A DNA stretch of 24,208 nucleotides from an uncultured Granulosicoccaceae bacterium (GTDB lineage Bacteria; Pseudomonadota; Gammaproteobacteria; JABXHR01), in contig CAKZUS010000266.1 in the NCBI GenBank assembly GCA_937921805.1, positions 1 to 24,208 on the forward strand. Reading direction: 5' to 3'. Below the pieces are notes generated by a model, which had not been told where the DNA came from, searched no databases, and saw nothing but the letters and a program-made list of their open reading frames with translations. How positions within the stretch are numbered: the first letter of the stretch is position 1; every line of letters starts with the position of its first letter. Position numbers and translations under genes: made by a program. Of the stretch, positions 14,152 through 21,298 are shown piece after piece.

Positions 14152-14636
14152 AGCCCCGCGCGCAGCCCCGTGCGCAGCATCGTATACAGCACGATAAATT
14201 CGAGCGCCTAGGACGGGTATTGCTACGGCGCCTTGGCTACCCCGCGTCAGTATTGCAGCCCGCCGATACGGCGTATCGCCCGGCGCTGCTGACGCGAGAT
14301 ATCGAGCACGACGAGACGCTGGCGATGTTGCTCGTGCGCTCGGGGGCGGCGACGACGTATAGTGGGCAAGACGCGTATCCGGTGTGGTGTTTGTGTATCC
14401 AGCCGAGCGCCTATCCTGGGGAACCGTGGGTCTTGCTGCGCGCGACGAATAACTGTTGGCAGCGATGCGATGAGTCTGCGCTCACCCCCTACCACTTGCT
14501 GCGCAGCGCACATCGCCAAGAGATGATCGCTGATCGTGATGTTATCTCGGAGCGCCCCGGTGTGCCGCATCGCTGGTGGTTGGGAGCGGGGGCCGCGCTG
14601 CTGGGCGCCACAGCGTGGTTGTTGAGCGAGATTTAG
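14148..14636 (+). CDS. Unknown 162-residue protein with C-terminal membrane anchor
   Basis: I do not recognise this family. The GTG at 14148 overlaps the stop of the preceding hydroxylase gene, with a purine-rich GGGGGAG about eight bases upstream, so the genes are translationally coupled. The N-terminus is basic (PRAQPRAQHR). A soluble middle of about 120 residues contains three cysteines, and the C-terminus is one hydrophobic helix (WWLGAGAALLGATAWLL, ending four residues before the stop). There is no signal peptide, so the expected topology is tail-anchored with the body in the cytoplasm. The pairing with a ubiquinone hydroxylase suggests, but does not show, a role at the inner-membrane Ubi complex. 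Codon use and base composition match the neighbours. An upstream in-frame ATG at 14055 lies inside the hydroxylase and is less likely. Confidence 0.75.
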   Translation: MKPRAQPRAQHRIQHDKFERLGRVLLRRLGYPASVLQPADTAYRPALLTRDIEHDETLAMLLVRSGAATTYSGQDAYPVWCLCIQPSAYPGEPWVLLRATNNCWQRCDESALTPYHLLRSAHRQEMIADRDVISERPGVPHRWWLGAGAALLGATAWLLSEI

Positions 14637-14705
14637 TCCAGCTCTTGGCGGGGCTGCTGGGTGCATAGCGGCAAAAATACCGAAAAATGCCAACGCGGTG
14701 GCGTA

Positions 14706-14736
14706 TTGCCACATTGCCTAGGATCACGCCTATAAC
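14706..14736 (+). promoter_or_regulatory. Possible promoter of the lipoprotein gene
   Basis: TTGCCA (14706-14711) and TATAAC (14731-14736) are good -35 and -10 matches, but the spacer is 19 bp, longer than ideal. It is the best candidate in the 183-bp gap between the membrane-anchored protein gene and the lipoprotein gene. Confidence 0.35.
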
Positions 14737-14778
14737 GACATGGCGGGTATCGGACGCAGTAGCTTGTTGGGAGGCGCA

Positions 14779-14802
14779 ATGCCTGCCTACACTGGCGCAT
14801 AG
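14779..14802 (+). other. Seven-codon mini-ORF (MPAYTGA) with strong ribosome site
   Basis: GGGAGG at 14769-14774 is a better ribosome site than anything in front of the lipoprotein gene, yet it serves an ATG that reads only seven codons before TAG. The stop lies 17 bases before the lipoprotein ATG and in a different frame. It may be a leader that couples or limits lipoprotein translation, or chance. Confidence 0.3.
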
Positions 14803-14819
14803 CGAGATATCCAATAACG

Positions 14820-16136
14820 ATGATGAAAATTATAGCGATGGGCGCCCTCCTGGGGCTAGTAGTGGGCTGCGGTGGTGAGGGGCTCTCGCCAGAAGCTCCG
14901 ATTGTTTTAGCGCATATCGGAGTGAGCGCAGCGGTCGATGCCGATGCGCGCAGTTCGTATTCGTATTCCACGCCGGCTCTCTTTCTGGCCTCATCGCAAT
15001 TCCCTATGCCTCACCGCGCTATTGCGGGGGATCTGCGCCAGGCGGTGGCGTATCTCGATGTCGATGGAGACGGGGATACTGATGTGTTTGTAGGCACGGG
15101 TCGCAGTGACCTAGCAGCGGGTTCTGCCGCCGGCGCCACCGCGGGTGCGCCCGCTGGCGCCACTGGGAGTGCCTCTGTGCAAAGCGTGCTGATCATCAAT
15201 GAGATCGACAGCGAGGGCGACAGCGAGGGCGACAGTGGGGGCGGCGAGGGGCTGAGGCGTTCGGTTGCCGAGTTCGATGGGGATATGCCCCCGATGATGC
15301 GTGCGCGCAAATCGCTGGTCAGTGATTTCAACAACGACAGCCTGCTCGATATTTTAGTGCTGGATAGGGGCTACGAGGACGCTTCTCCTGTTCTGCCAGG
15401 AAAGATCCAGTTCATCACGCAAGAGAGCACCGGTGTGTTGCGCTGGAGGACACTGGATGTGCCGTCAGGGTTTTATCATAGCGGCGCTGCTGGAGATGTC
15501 GATAATGACGGCGATGTTGATGTTTTTGTGGGAGGGTATGCCCCATTTTTTCTTGTCAACAATGGGTTGGGAGCCTTCACGGCGGTCTATGATCGCTTTG
15601 ATCGCAGCCTGGGCCAAGTCTTAGCGGCGGAGCTGATCGACGTAGACCAAGATGGCTTTCTCGATCTGCTACTGGGCGGCTACGAGCGCGAGGGCGATCG
15701 CAGCGCTATCTATTGGGGCAGTAGCACGGGGAGCTATTCGGTGGCGCGGCGCACGGTGCTGCCGCCCGTGGCGCTGATGGGGGCTATTTTAGACTTTGAT
15801 GCCGAGGACCTCGACGGTGATGGGGATCGCGATCTGCTCGTCAACCGCTCTCGCGATGGCAACGACGGCCTAGATCAAGGCCTGCTGCAGGGGCATCGTT
15901 TGCAGGTGCTGCGCAACAACGGCGGGCGGGTGATGCTGGATATTACCCGCGATGCCTTGGGGGTAGGAGAAGCTACTAGACAAACCACCGGCGCAGCGGC
16001 GCCATGGATGCGACTGCAAGATGTTGATCATGACGGCGATATCGATTTGATCCCCGATGACCAAGATTTCGGCTTTCAGTACCGAAATACCTCACAGGGC
16101 GAGTTTGTTTTGTTCGCTGAGCCTGTTCGCGATTGA
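14820..16136 (+). CDS. Lipoprotein with FG-GAP/VCBS calcium-loop repeats
   Basis: A 438-residue exported lipoprotein. The short N-terminus MMKIIAMGALLGLVVGC has a lipobox ending at C17. Six aspartate-rich calcium-binding loops of the DxDxDGxxD type start at residues 80, 169, 226, 274, 330 and 401, about 50-90 residues apart, which fits the blades of a beta-propeller. Between the first and second loops lie low-complexity stretches rich in Ala/Gly (about 99-118) and then Glu/Asp/Ser/Gly (DSEGDSEGDSGGGEG, 130-144). No enzymatic domain is visible; the family is usually involved in adhesion or surface display. A second ATG three bases on is equally possible, and the ribosome site is weak. It precedes rimO by 47 bp, but no functional link is evident. 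The fold call is good, the role unknown. Confidence 0.85.
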   Translation: MMKIIAMGALLGLVVGCGGEGLSPEAPIVLAHIGVSAAVDADARSSYSYSTPALFLASSQFPMPHRAIAGDLRQAVAYLDVDGDGDTDVFVGTGRSDLAAGSAAGATAGAPAGATGSASVQSVLIINEIDSEGDSEGDSGGGEGLRRSVAEFDGDMPPMMRARKSLVSDFNNDSLLDILVLDRGYEDASPVLPGKIQFITQESTGVLRWRTLDVPSGFYHSGAAGDVDNDGDVDVFVGGYAPFFLVNNGLGAFTAVYDRFDRSLGQVLAAELIDVDQDGFLDLLLGGYEREGDRSAIYWGSSTGSYSVARRTVLPPVALMGAILDFDAEDLDGDGDRDLLVNRSRDGNDGLDQGLLQGHRLQVLRNNGGRVMLDITRDALGVGEATRQTTGAAAPWMRLQDVDHDGDIDLIPDDQDFGFQYRNTSQGEFVLFAEPVRD

Positions 16137-16183
16137 GCCACTTGGAGTACACTTCGTGGCCTGAACAACCCGGTAGAGAGCGC

Positions 16184-17509
16184 GTGACAGGACGAGTCGG
16201 ATTTATTAGCTTAGGCTGCCCCAAAAACCTTGTGGACTCCGAGCGCATCTTGACGCAGCTGCGCACCGATGGCTATGAGGTCGTGCCCAGCTACGACGAA
16301 GCCGACTTGGTGATCGTCAATACCTGCGTCTTTATCGACTCGGCAGTCGAAGAGTCGCTAGAGACCATTGGCGAGGCGCTCAAGGAAAACGGCAAAGTAC
16401 TGGTCACTGGCTGTTTGGGCGCCCAAGACGGCGTCATCCGCACCGCGCATCCCGATGTGCTGGCGATTACCGGTCCCCACCAATACGAAGCGGTATTGGG
16501 GCAGGTGCGCGAACATCTACCGCCGCCGCCCGCGCACGACCCGTTTGTTGATCTCGTTCCGGCGCAAGGCGTCAAACTCACGCCGCGACACTATGCCTAT
16601 CTGAAAATCTCCGAAGGCTGCAATCATCGCTGTAGCTTTTGCATTATTCCCAGCATGCGCGGCGACTTGGTTTCGCGTAGCGCTGGGGACGTCCTCGGCG
16701 AGGCGGAGCGCCTAGTCGAGGCAGGAGTGCAAGAGCTGCTCGTAGTGTCGCAAGACACCAGTGCCTACGGCGTCGATATTCGATACAAGACAGGGTTTTG
16801 GGGAGGCAAGCCGGTCAAGAGTCGTCTGATGGAGTTGTGCGAGGCGATGGGCTCGCTCGGCGCCTGGGTTCGCCTGCACTACGTTTATCCCTATCCGAGC
16901 GTGGATAAGCTGATTCCGCTGATGCAAGACGGCTTGATTTTGCCGTATCTGGATATTCCTCTTCAGCATGCCAGCCCTCGCATTCTCAAGGCTATGCGCC
17001 GCCCCGCCGCAGCGGAGAAAAGCCTGGAGCGGATTCAAAAATGGCGCGCGGCGTGCCCAGACCTCACGCTGCGCAGCACCTTTATTGTGGGCTTCCCTGG
17101 CGAGACCGAGCAAGAGTTTGAGCAGCTGTTGCAGTTTCTGCGCGACGCAGAGCTAGACCGAGTGGGGTGCTTTCCTTATTCGCCCGTGGAGGGGGCTACG
17201 GCCAACGCCCTGCCGGGTGCGATTCCCGAAGCTCTGCGCCACGAGCGTTACGAAGCCTTTATGCACGTGCAGCAAGGCATTTCTGCGCAACGCCTGGCGC
17301 GTAAAGTGGGGCAGGAGATTGAAGTCTTGATCGACGATTTTGATGAGCAAGGCGACGCTATAGCCCGCTCTCAGGGCGATGCTCCCGAAATCGACGGGCA
17401 TGTGTTTATCAGCGGTGCAGAGGGGCTGCACATTGGGCAGCGCTTACAAGTCGAGGTAACCGATGCAGACGACTACGACCTCTATGGAGTCCCGGTGCTG
17501 GACTGGTAG
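16184..17509 (+). CDS. rimO: Ribosomal protein S12 methylthiotransferase RimO
   Basis: Adds a methylthio group to a conserved aspartate of ribosomal protein S12 by radical-SAM chemistry. With the GTG at 16184 the protein has 441 residues, the same as E. coli. An N-terminal MTTase domain carries cysteines C12 (SLGCPKN), C48 (VNTC) and C77 (VTGC) for the auxiliary cluster. A radical-SAM core has C146/C150/C153 in EGCNHRCSFCIIPSMRGDLVSR. A C-terminal TRAM domain ends in DYDLYGVPVL. One unusual residue is V49 in NTCVFIDSA, where relatives have glycine. An alternative TTG start at 16133 overlaps the lipoprotein stop and would add 17 residues; neither start has a clear ribosome site, and I prefer GTG because of the length. 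Confidence 0.97.
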   Translation: MTGRVGFISLGCPKNLVDSERILTQLRTDGYEVVPSYDEADLVIVNTCVFIDSAVEESLETIGEALKENGKVLVTGCLGAQDGVIRTAHPDVLAITGPHQYEAVLGQVREHLPPPPAHDPFVDLVPAQGVKLTPRHYAYLKISEGCNHRCSFCIIPSMRGDLVSRSAGDVLGEAERLVEAGVQELLVVSQDTSAYGVDIRYKTGFWGGKPVKSRLMELCEAMGSLGAWVRLHYVYPYPSVDKLIPLMQDGLILPYLDIPLQHASPRILKAMRRPAAAEKSLERIQKWRAACPDLTLRSTFIVGFPGETEQEFEQLLQFLRDAELDRVGCFPYSPVEGATANALPGAIPEALRHERYEAFMHVQQGISAQRLARKVGQEIEVLIDDFDEQGDAIARSQGDAPEIDGHVFISGAEGLHIGQRLQVEVTDADDYDLYGVPVLDW

Positions 17510-17516
17510 ACATTGC

Positions 17517-17538
17517 AATAGTGCATCAATAGTGCATC
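17517..17538. repeat. Two tandem copies of AATAGTGCATC
   Basis: A perfect 11-bp direct repeat just after the rimO stop, in the 172-bp gap before mscL. The 11-bp period places both copies on the same face of the helix, as for some regulator sites, but no known site is recognised. I saw no terminator in this gap. Confidence 0.6.
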
Positions 17539-17681
17539 ATTCATTCGCCGTCGAATCAGAATTTATAACGGTTCTGCGCACGAGGCAATAGTCTTTTTGT
17601 TATCCACACCATTGGTTCATTTACGGTTGATGAGCTAGTGGGTATGTTGCGCGCTGAACTATCTATTCAGGAGCGCTACGC

Positions 17682-18140
17682 ATGTTAAAAGAGTTTCGTG
17701 ATTTTGCCGTAAAAGGCAATGTTGTTGATATGGCTGTCGGTATCATCATCGGCGGTGCTTTCGGCACCATCGTCAAGAGCTTGGTGGCTGATGTCATCAT
17801 GCCCCCCATCGGTCTGTTGTTGGGCGGTGTAGATTTCGCCGATTTGTTTATTGTTCTCAAAGAAGGTGCTGAGGTTGCTGCGCCGTACGCCACTTTGGCT
17901 TTGGCGCAAGAAGCCGGCGCTGTGACGATGAACATGGGCGTGTTCTTCAACAACGTGGTCAGCTTTTTGATCGTCGCTTTTGCCGTATTTATGCTGGTCA
18001 AATCCATCAATAGCCTGCGCAAAGAACAAGAAGAAGCCCCCGCCCCTGCACCGACAGAAAAAGATTGTCCGCACTGCTGTAGTAAAGTAGCTATCAAAGC
18101 TAAGCGTTGCCCGCATTGCACCTCAGAGCTAGAAGCCTAG
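17682..18140 (+). CDS. mscL: Large-conductance mechanosensitive channel MscL with C-terminal zinc ribbon
   Basis: A pentameric inner-membrane pore that opens at high membrane tension and releases solutes during osmotic downshock. It is 152 residues. The amphipathic N-terminus MLKEFRDFAVKGNVVDMAVG is classical. TM1 spans about 14-45 with the pore-lining GIIIGGAFGTIV, and TM2 about 84-108. In place of the usual helical-bundle ending there is a linker (EEAPAPAPTEK) and a CxxC...CxxC zinc ribbon: C129/C132 and C143/C146, with one extra C133. AGGAG eight bases before the ATG supports the start. It is flanked by gaps on both sides and is probably its own transcript; a 6-bp stem GAAGCC/GGCTTC around the stop codon lacks a T tract. 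Confidence 0.96.
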   Translation: MLKEFRDFAVKGNVVDMAVGIIIGGAFGTIVKSLVADVIMPPIGLLLGGVDFADLFIVLKEGAEVAAPYATLALAQEAGAVTMNMGVFFNNVVSFLIVAFAVFMLVKSINSLRKEQEEAPAPAPTEKDCPHCCSKVAIKAKRCPHCTSELEA

Positions 18141-18154
18141 AAAACGGCTTCAAT

Positions 18155-18222
18155 ACTCACCCTCGTGCATCAGGCTCCCGCACACACCATGTGTCTAGGG
18201 CCTGTGCACCGAGAGGGTGAGT
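18155..18222 (+). promoter_or_regulatory. Long nested hairpin in the leader of the ltnD-otnK-otnC operon
   Basis: Three stacked stems pair in order. ACTCACCCTC (18155-18164) pairs with GAGGGTGAGT (18213-18222). GTGCA (18165-18169) pairs with TGCAC (18205-18209). CAGGC (18171-18175) pairs with GCCTG (18200-18204). That gives 20 perfect base pairs with only a T bulge at 18170 and a CGA bulge at 18210-18212. A small ACAC/GTGT stem with loop CAT sits at the top. No T tract follows on either strand, so a simple terminator is unlikely. It starts 15 bases after mscL and ends 50 bases before the ltnD ATG: a leader RNA element, an operator for a dimer, or a mobile repeat. Confidence 0.7.
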
Positions 18223-18272
18223 CGCTACTCAGTGCAGGCGTGCGCCGCATACCACACTGGAGGAAAAGAGCA

Positions 18273-19184
18273 ATGAGCGCGTCTTACCACACTGCCGTAC
18301 TTGGCCTGGGGTCTATGGGGTACGGTATCGCCCAGTCTTGCCTTAGGGCGGGGCAACAGACCTACGGCTACGATGTCGTCGATGCGCGCAGGGCGCGCTT
18401 TGAAGCCGAAGGCGGCGCGAGCGCAGCGCTTGCTGAGATCGCCCCTACGCTGGATGCTGCCGTCGTGGTCGTGCTGAATGCGGCGCAAACAGAAGCAGTG
18501 TTATTTGGCCCGCAAGCACTCGTTGCCCAGCTACGCCCTGGCGCTGTCGTGATTGCTTGTGCCACCATCTCGCCAGAGTGCGCCCAAGATATGGAGCGCC
18601 GCTGCCAAGAGTACGGGGTGCATTACCTTGATGCGCCTATCTCTGGAGGGGCCGCCAAAGCCGCGCAAGGGCGCCTGTCGGTGATGGCCTCGGGGAGTCC
18701 TGCAGCATTTGCGGCGGCTCAGAGCGTGCTGGATGCCATCGCTGAGACGGTCTTTGATCTTGGCACTAGCGCGGGCGCTGGCTCGGCGATGAAAGCCGTG
18801 AACCAACTGCTGGCGGGCGTACATATCGCCGCGATGGCCGAAGCCCTCACCTTTGGCATGGCGCAGGGAGTCGCGCCTGAGAAGTTTGTTGAGGTCATCA
18901 GCCAGTGTGCCGGCAGTAGTTGGATGCTGGAGAACCGCGCACCGCATATCGTCGCAGGAGACTATACGGCGCATAGCCAGGTCAATATCTGGCCCAAAGA
19001 TCTGGGCATTGTGCGCGATATTGCCCGCAGTAGCGGCTGCGATACCCCGATTACCGACGCCGCCTTGCAACAATATCAGTCTGCCGTGGCGATGGGCCTT
19101 GGCCACGAAGACGACGCGGCTGTAGCCAAAGTCTACGCGCGCGCAGCGGGCGTAACGCTGCCAGGAGAAACCCAATGCGATTAG
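18273..19184 (+). CDS. ltnD: NAD-dependent 3-hydroxyisobutyrate-dehydrogenase-family enzyme, likely L-threonate dehydrogenase
   Basis: Oxidises the C2 hydroxyl of a four-carbon sugar acid, in this family L-threonate to 2-oxo-tetronate. It is 303 residues. The Rossmann loop GLGSMG spans 11-16, the substrate segment DAPISGGAAKA starts at 120, the catalytic lysine is K174 (SAMKAVNQLL), and WPKDLG is near 241. I assign LtnD over plain hydroxyisobutyrate dehydrogenase because of the neighbours: otnK overlaps its 3' end by 10 bases and otnC follows. The start is ATG at 18273 with GGAGG nine bases upstream; an open frame back to 18165 lies inside the leader hairpin. The true substrate may be another tetronate, such as D-erythronate. 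Confidence 0.9.
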   Translation: MSASYHTAVLGLGSMGYGIAQSCLRAGQQTYGYDVVDARRARFEAEGGASAALAEIAPTLDAAVVVVLNAAQTEAVLFGPQALVAQLRPGAVVIACATISPECAQDMERRCQEYGVHYLDAPISGGAAKAAQGRLSVMASGSPAAFAAAQSVLDAIAETVFDLGTSAGAGSAMKAVNQLLAGVHIAAMAEALTFGMAQGVAPEKFVEVISQCAGSSWMLENRAPHIVAGDYTAHSQVNIWPKDLGIVRDIARSSGCDTPITDAALQQYQSAVAMGLGHEDDAAVAKVYARAAGVTLPGETQCD

Positions 19185-20425
19185 GCTGTATTGGTGATGA
19201 TTTCACGGGCTCAAGTGATCTGGCCAACACCTTGGCCAAGGGCGGGATGCGCACGGCGCAATACACTGGAGTCCCCACAGCTGCAGCTGATCCGAGGATA
19301 CAAGCGGGAGTGGTGGCGCTCAAATCGCGCTCAATTGCCCCGAGCGAGGCCGTCGAGCAGGCCCTGGAGGCACTTGTGTGGCTCCAAGCCCAAGGCTGCG
19401 AGCAGTTTTTCTTCAAGTACTGCTCTACGTTTGACTCGATCCCTGAGGGCAATATTGGCCCTGTCGCGGACGCCCTGGCTGAGGCGCTCGATGCGCACAA
19501 AGTGATTGTCTGTCCCGCCTTTCCCGGCACGGGGCGCTCAATCTACCAGGGGCATCTTTTTGTTGGAGACCGGCTTTTGCACGAATCCGGCATGCAGCAC
19601 CACCCGCTGACGCCCATGACCGACTCTGACTTGCGCCGCTGGCTGACCCCGCAGACACGCTACGCCGTTGGGCACGTCACAGCCCACAACGTTTTTGCTG
19701 GTGCTGCACAGATATCGGCGGCGCTGGAAGCGCAACACCGCGAAGGCAAGCGACATATTGTTGTCGATGCGCTGCGCGATGAAGACCTGATGCACATCGG
19801 CAAAGCCGCGCAAGGTCTCCCGCTGATTACTGGCGGTTCGGGCGTGGCCTTGGGACTGCCTGCGAATTTCGACTGCCACCCCGCTCCCGTGGCCTGGACC
19901 GGGCAAACCGGGCCGTGTGTGGCCTTGTCTGGTTCTTGCTCTGTGGCGACGCGCACCCAAGTCCGAGCGCACGCAAGTCGCCATCCTACCCGCGAGTTGT
20001 CGGCAGAAGAGGTGATCGAAGGACGCGTGGCAGCGGCTGATATCGCCGACTGGTTGCTCTCCAGTGAGGGCGTGCCACTGGTCTATAGTTCCGCCGACCC
20101 CAAATCGGTGGCGATGACCCAAGAAATCTATGGGCGCGAACAGGCTTCGCAGGCGCTAGAGTCGTTTTTTGCTGAGCTGGCGCGCAGGGTTGTCGCAGGG
20201 GGCGCTACCCGCATTCTCTGTGCCGGAGGCGAGACCTCCGGCGCTATCGTAGAAGGTCTGGGCCTAAACACCCTAGAAATCGGGCCAGAGATTGACCCAG
20301 GCGTGCCTGCGCTGCGCGCTGCGCCCGAGCTGGCTGTGGCGTTGAAGTCGGGGAATTTTGGCGCAAAAAACTTCTTCGAGAAAGCTGCAAGGATTCTGGC
20401 GACAGATCAGAGTGAGAAGGCATGA
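19175..20425 (+). CDS. otnK: 3-oxo-tetronate kinase, DUF1537 family
   Basis: ATP-dependent kinase that phosphorylates 3-oxo-tetronate at O4, the activating step of four-carbon acid-sugar use. It is 416 residues with both DUF1537 halves. The N-terminal substrate domain has IGDDFTGSSDLANTL (6-20), KYCSTFDSIPEGNIG (81-95) and PAFPGTGRS. The C-terminal nucleotide domain has LSGSCSVATRTQ (251-262), GGETSGAI (351-358) and SGNFGAKNFF (392-401). The ATG overlaps the ltnD end, with AGGAG seven bases upstream. The otnC ATG overlaps the stop (ATGA). The family also contains D-threonate and D-erythronate kinases (DtnK, DenK), but the adjoining decarboxylase gene favours OtnK. Confidence 0.93.
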   Translation: MRLGCIGDDFTGSSDLANTLAKGGMRTAQYTGVPTAAADPRIQAGVVALKSRSIAPSEAVEQALEALVWLQAQGCEQFFFKYCSTFDSIPEGNIGPVADALAEALDAHKVIVCPAFPGTGRSIYQGHLFVGDRLLHESGMQHHPLTPMTDSDLRRWLTPQTRYAVGHVTAHNVFAGAAQISAALEAQHREGKRHIVVDALRDEDLMHIGKAAQGLPLITGGSGVALGLPANFDCHPAPVAWTGQTGPCVALSGSCSVATRTQVRAHASRHPTRELSAEEVIEGRVAAADIADWLLSSEGVPLVYSSADPKSVAMTQEIYGREQASQALESFFAELARRVVAGGATRILCAGGETSGAIVEGLGLNTLEIGPEIDPGVPALRAAPELAVALKSGNFGAKNFFEKAARILATDQSEKA

Positions 20426-21069
20426 CCGAGACGCAGCTCCGCGACCAACTCTGTCTGCTCGCTCGGTCTTTGTTTGAGCGAGGCTTGACTCACGGCAGTA
20501 CTGGCAATATCTCAGCGCGATGCGACGATGGTGGCCTATTGGTATCGCCAACAGGGACGAGCTTTGGGCGCCTAGATCCGGAGCGCTTAAGCCGATTCGA
20601 CGCTACAGGGCGACTCGTCTCTGGTGATCCCCCCACCAAAGAAATGCCCCTGCACAGTGCCTTTTATGCCACCCGCAGTAAGGCGGGCGCAGTGGTGCAC
20701 CTACACAGTTGCCACAGCGTGGCCTGGTCGATGATGCCCGAGGCCGACCCAGACAACTTTCTGCCGCCGCTGACGCCTTACGCGATCATGAAGCTAGGCA
20801 AAGTGAAGCTGTTGCCGTTTTTTTTGCCGGGTGACCCCGCCATGGGCGAAGCCGTGCGTGCGCTCGCGGGCCAGCGCAGCGCCGTAATGCTGGCCAATCA
20901 CGGCCCCGTTGTCGCAGGTGCAACCGTCGAATCGGCCTGCAACGCAATTGAGGAGCTAGAAGAGAGCGCACGTCTTGCAATGCTCTTGCGTGGCACGCCC
21001 GCACGTTTGCTCAGCGACGAGCAGGTGCGCGCTGTGGTGGAGGAGTTCGATGTGGAATGGGGGGGGTAG
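20422..21069 (+). CDS. otnC: 3-oxo-tetronate 4-phosphate decarboxylase, class II aldolase family
   Basis: Removes CO2 from 3-oxo-tetronate 4-phosphate to give dihydroxyacetone phosphate. It is 215 residues. A class-II aldolase/adducin fold has the phosphate-binding GLTHGSTGNISAR (21-33), catalytic-type E74 (TKEMPLH), and zinc ligands H93/H95 (HLH) and H160 (LANHGPVVAG). The start ATG overlaps the otnK stop by four bases, so translation is coupled. It is the last gene of the ltnD-otnK-otnC set. The isomerase OtnI, needed between LtnD and OtnK, does not follow; the next gene is an unrelated exported protein after 229 bp. Alternative: an L-fuculose-phosphate-aldolase relative, made unlikely by context. 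Confidence 0.93.
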   Translation: MTETQLRDQLCLLARSLFERGLTHGSTGNISARCDDGGLLVSPTGTSFGRLDPERLSRFDATGRLVSGDPPTKEMPLHSAFYATRSKAGAVVHLHSCHSVAWSMMPEADPDNFLPPLTPYAIMKLGKVKLLPFFLPGDPAMGEAVRALAGQRSAVMLANHGPVVAGATVESACNAIEELEESARLAMLLRGTPARLLSDEQVRAVVEEFDVEWGG

Positions 21070-21298
21070 TACCATGGCGATGTCATTCTTCAGGCGTGTG
21101 CAACAAAAAAGCATCACCGTAAAAAAAGCGTAAGCATTTTGAGGCAAAGAGGTGCTGTTTCTGAAGCGTCTCCTCGATATCCGAGTATTTATGTATCAGC
21201 GCGCTGTTAAAAGCTTGAGCTGAGTCACATTTTCCCCGTAAAGTGGTTTCGTGTGAAATAGTCGCCTTAAGGCGGCTCTAAATCAGGATACCCGGAAG
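21070..21298. other. Intergenic region before the exported-protein pair
   Basis: 229 bp with no gene that I can support. It has A-rich runs near 21103-21128, a perfect 12-bp palindrome at 21263-21274 and weak promoter-like boxes (TTGAGC, then GTAAAG 17 bp on, near 21214-21242). No terminator for otnC was seen. Confidence 0.5.
21263..21274. promoter_or_regulatory. CGCCTTAAGGCG palindrome upstream of the exported-protein pair
   Basis: A perfect 12-bp palindrome ending 24 bases before the ATG at 21299. Its position suits an operator or a short 5' hairpin. The regulator is not recognised. Confidence 0.4.

Noticed and set aside
18165..18272. Earlier start for ltnD inside the hairpin region
   Set aside because: The ATG at 18273 has a GGAGG site and gives the family length.
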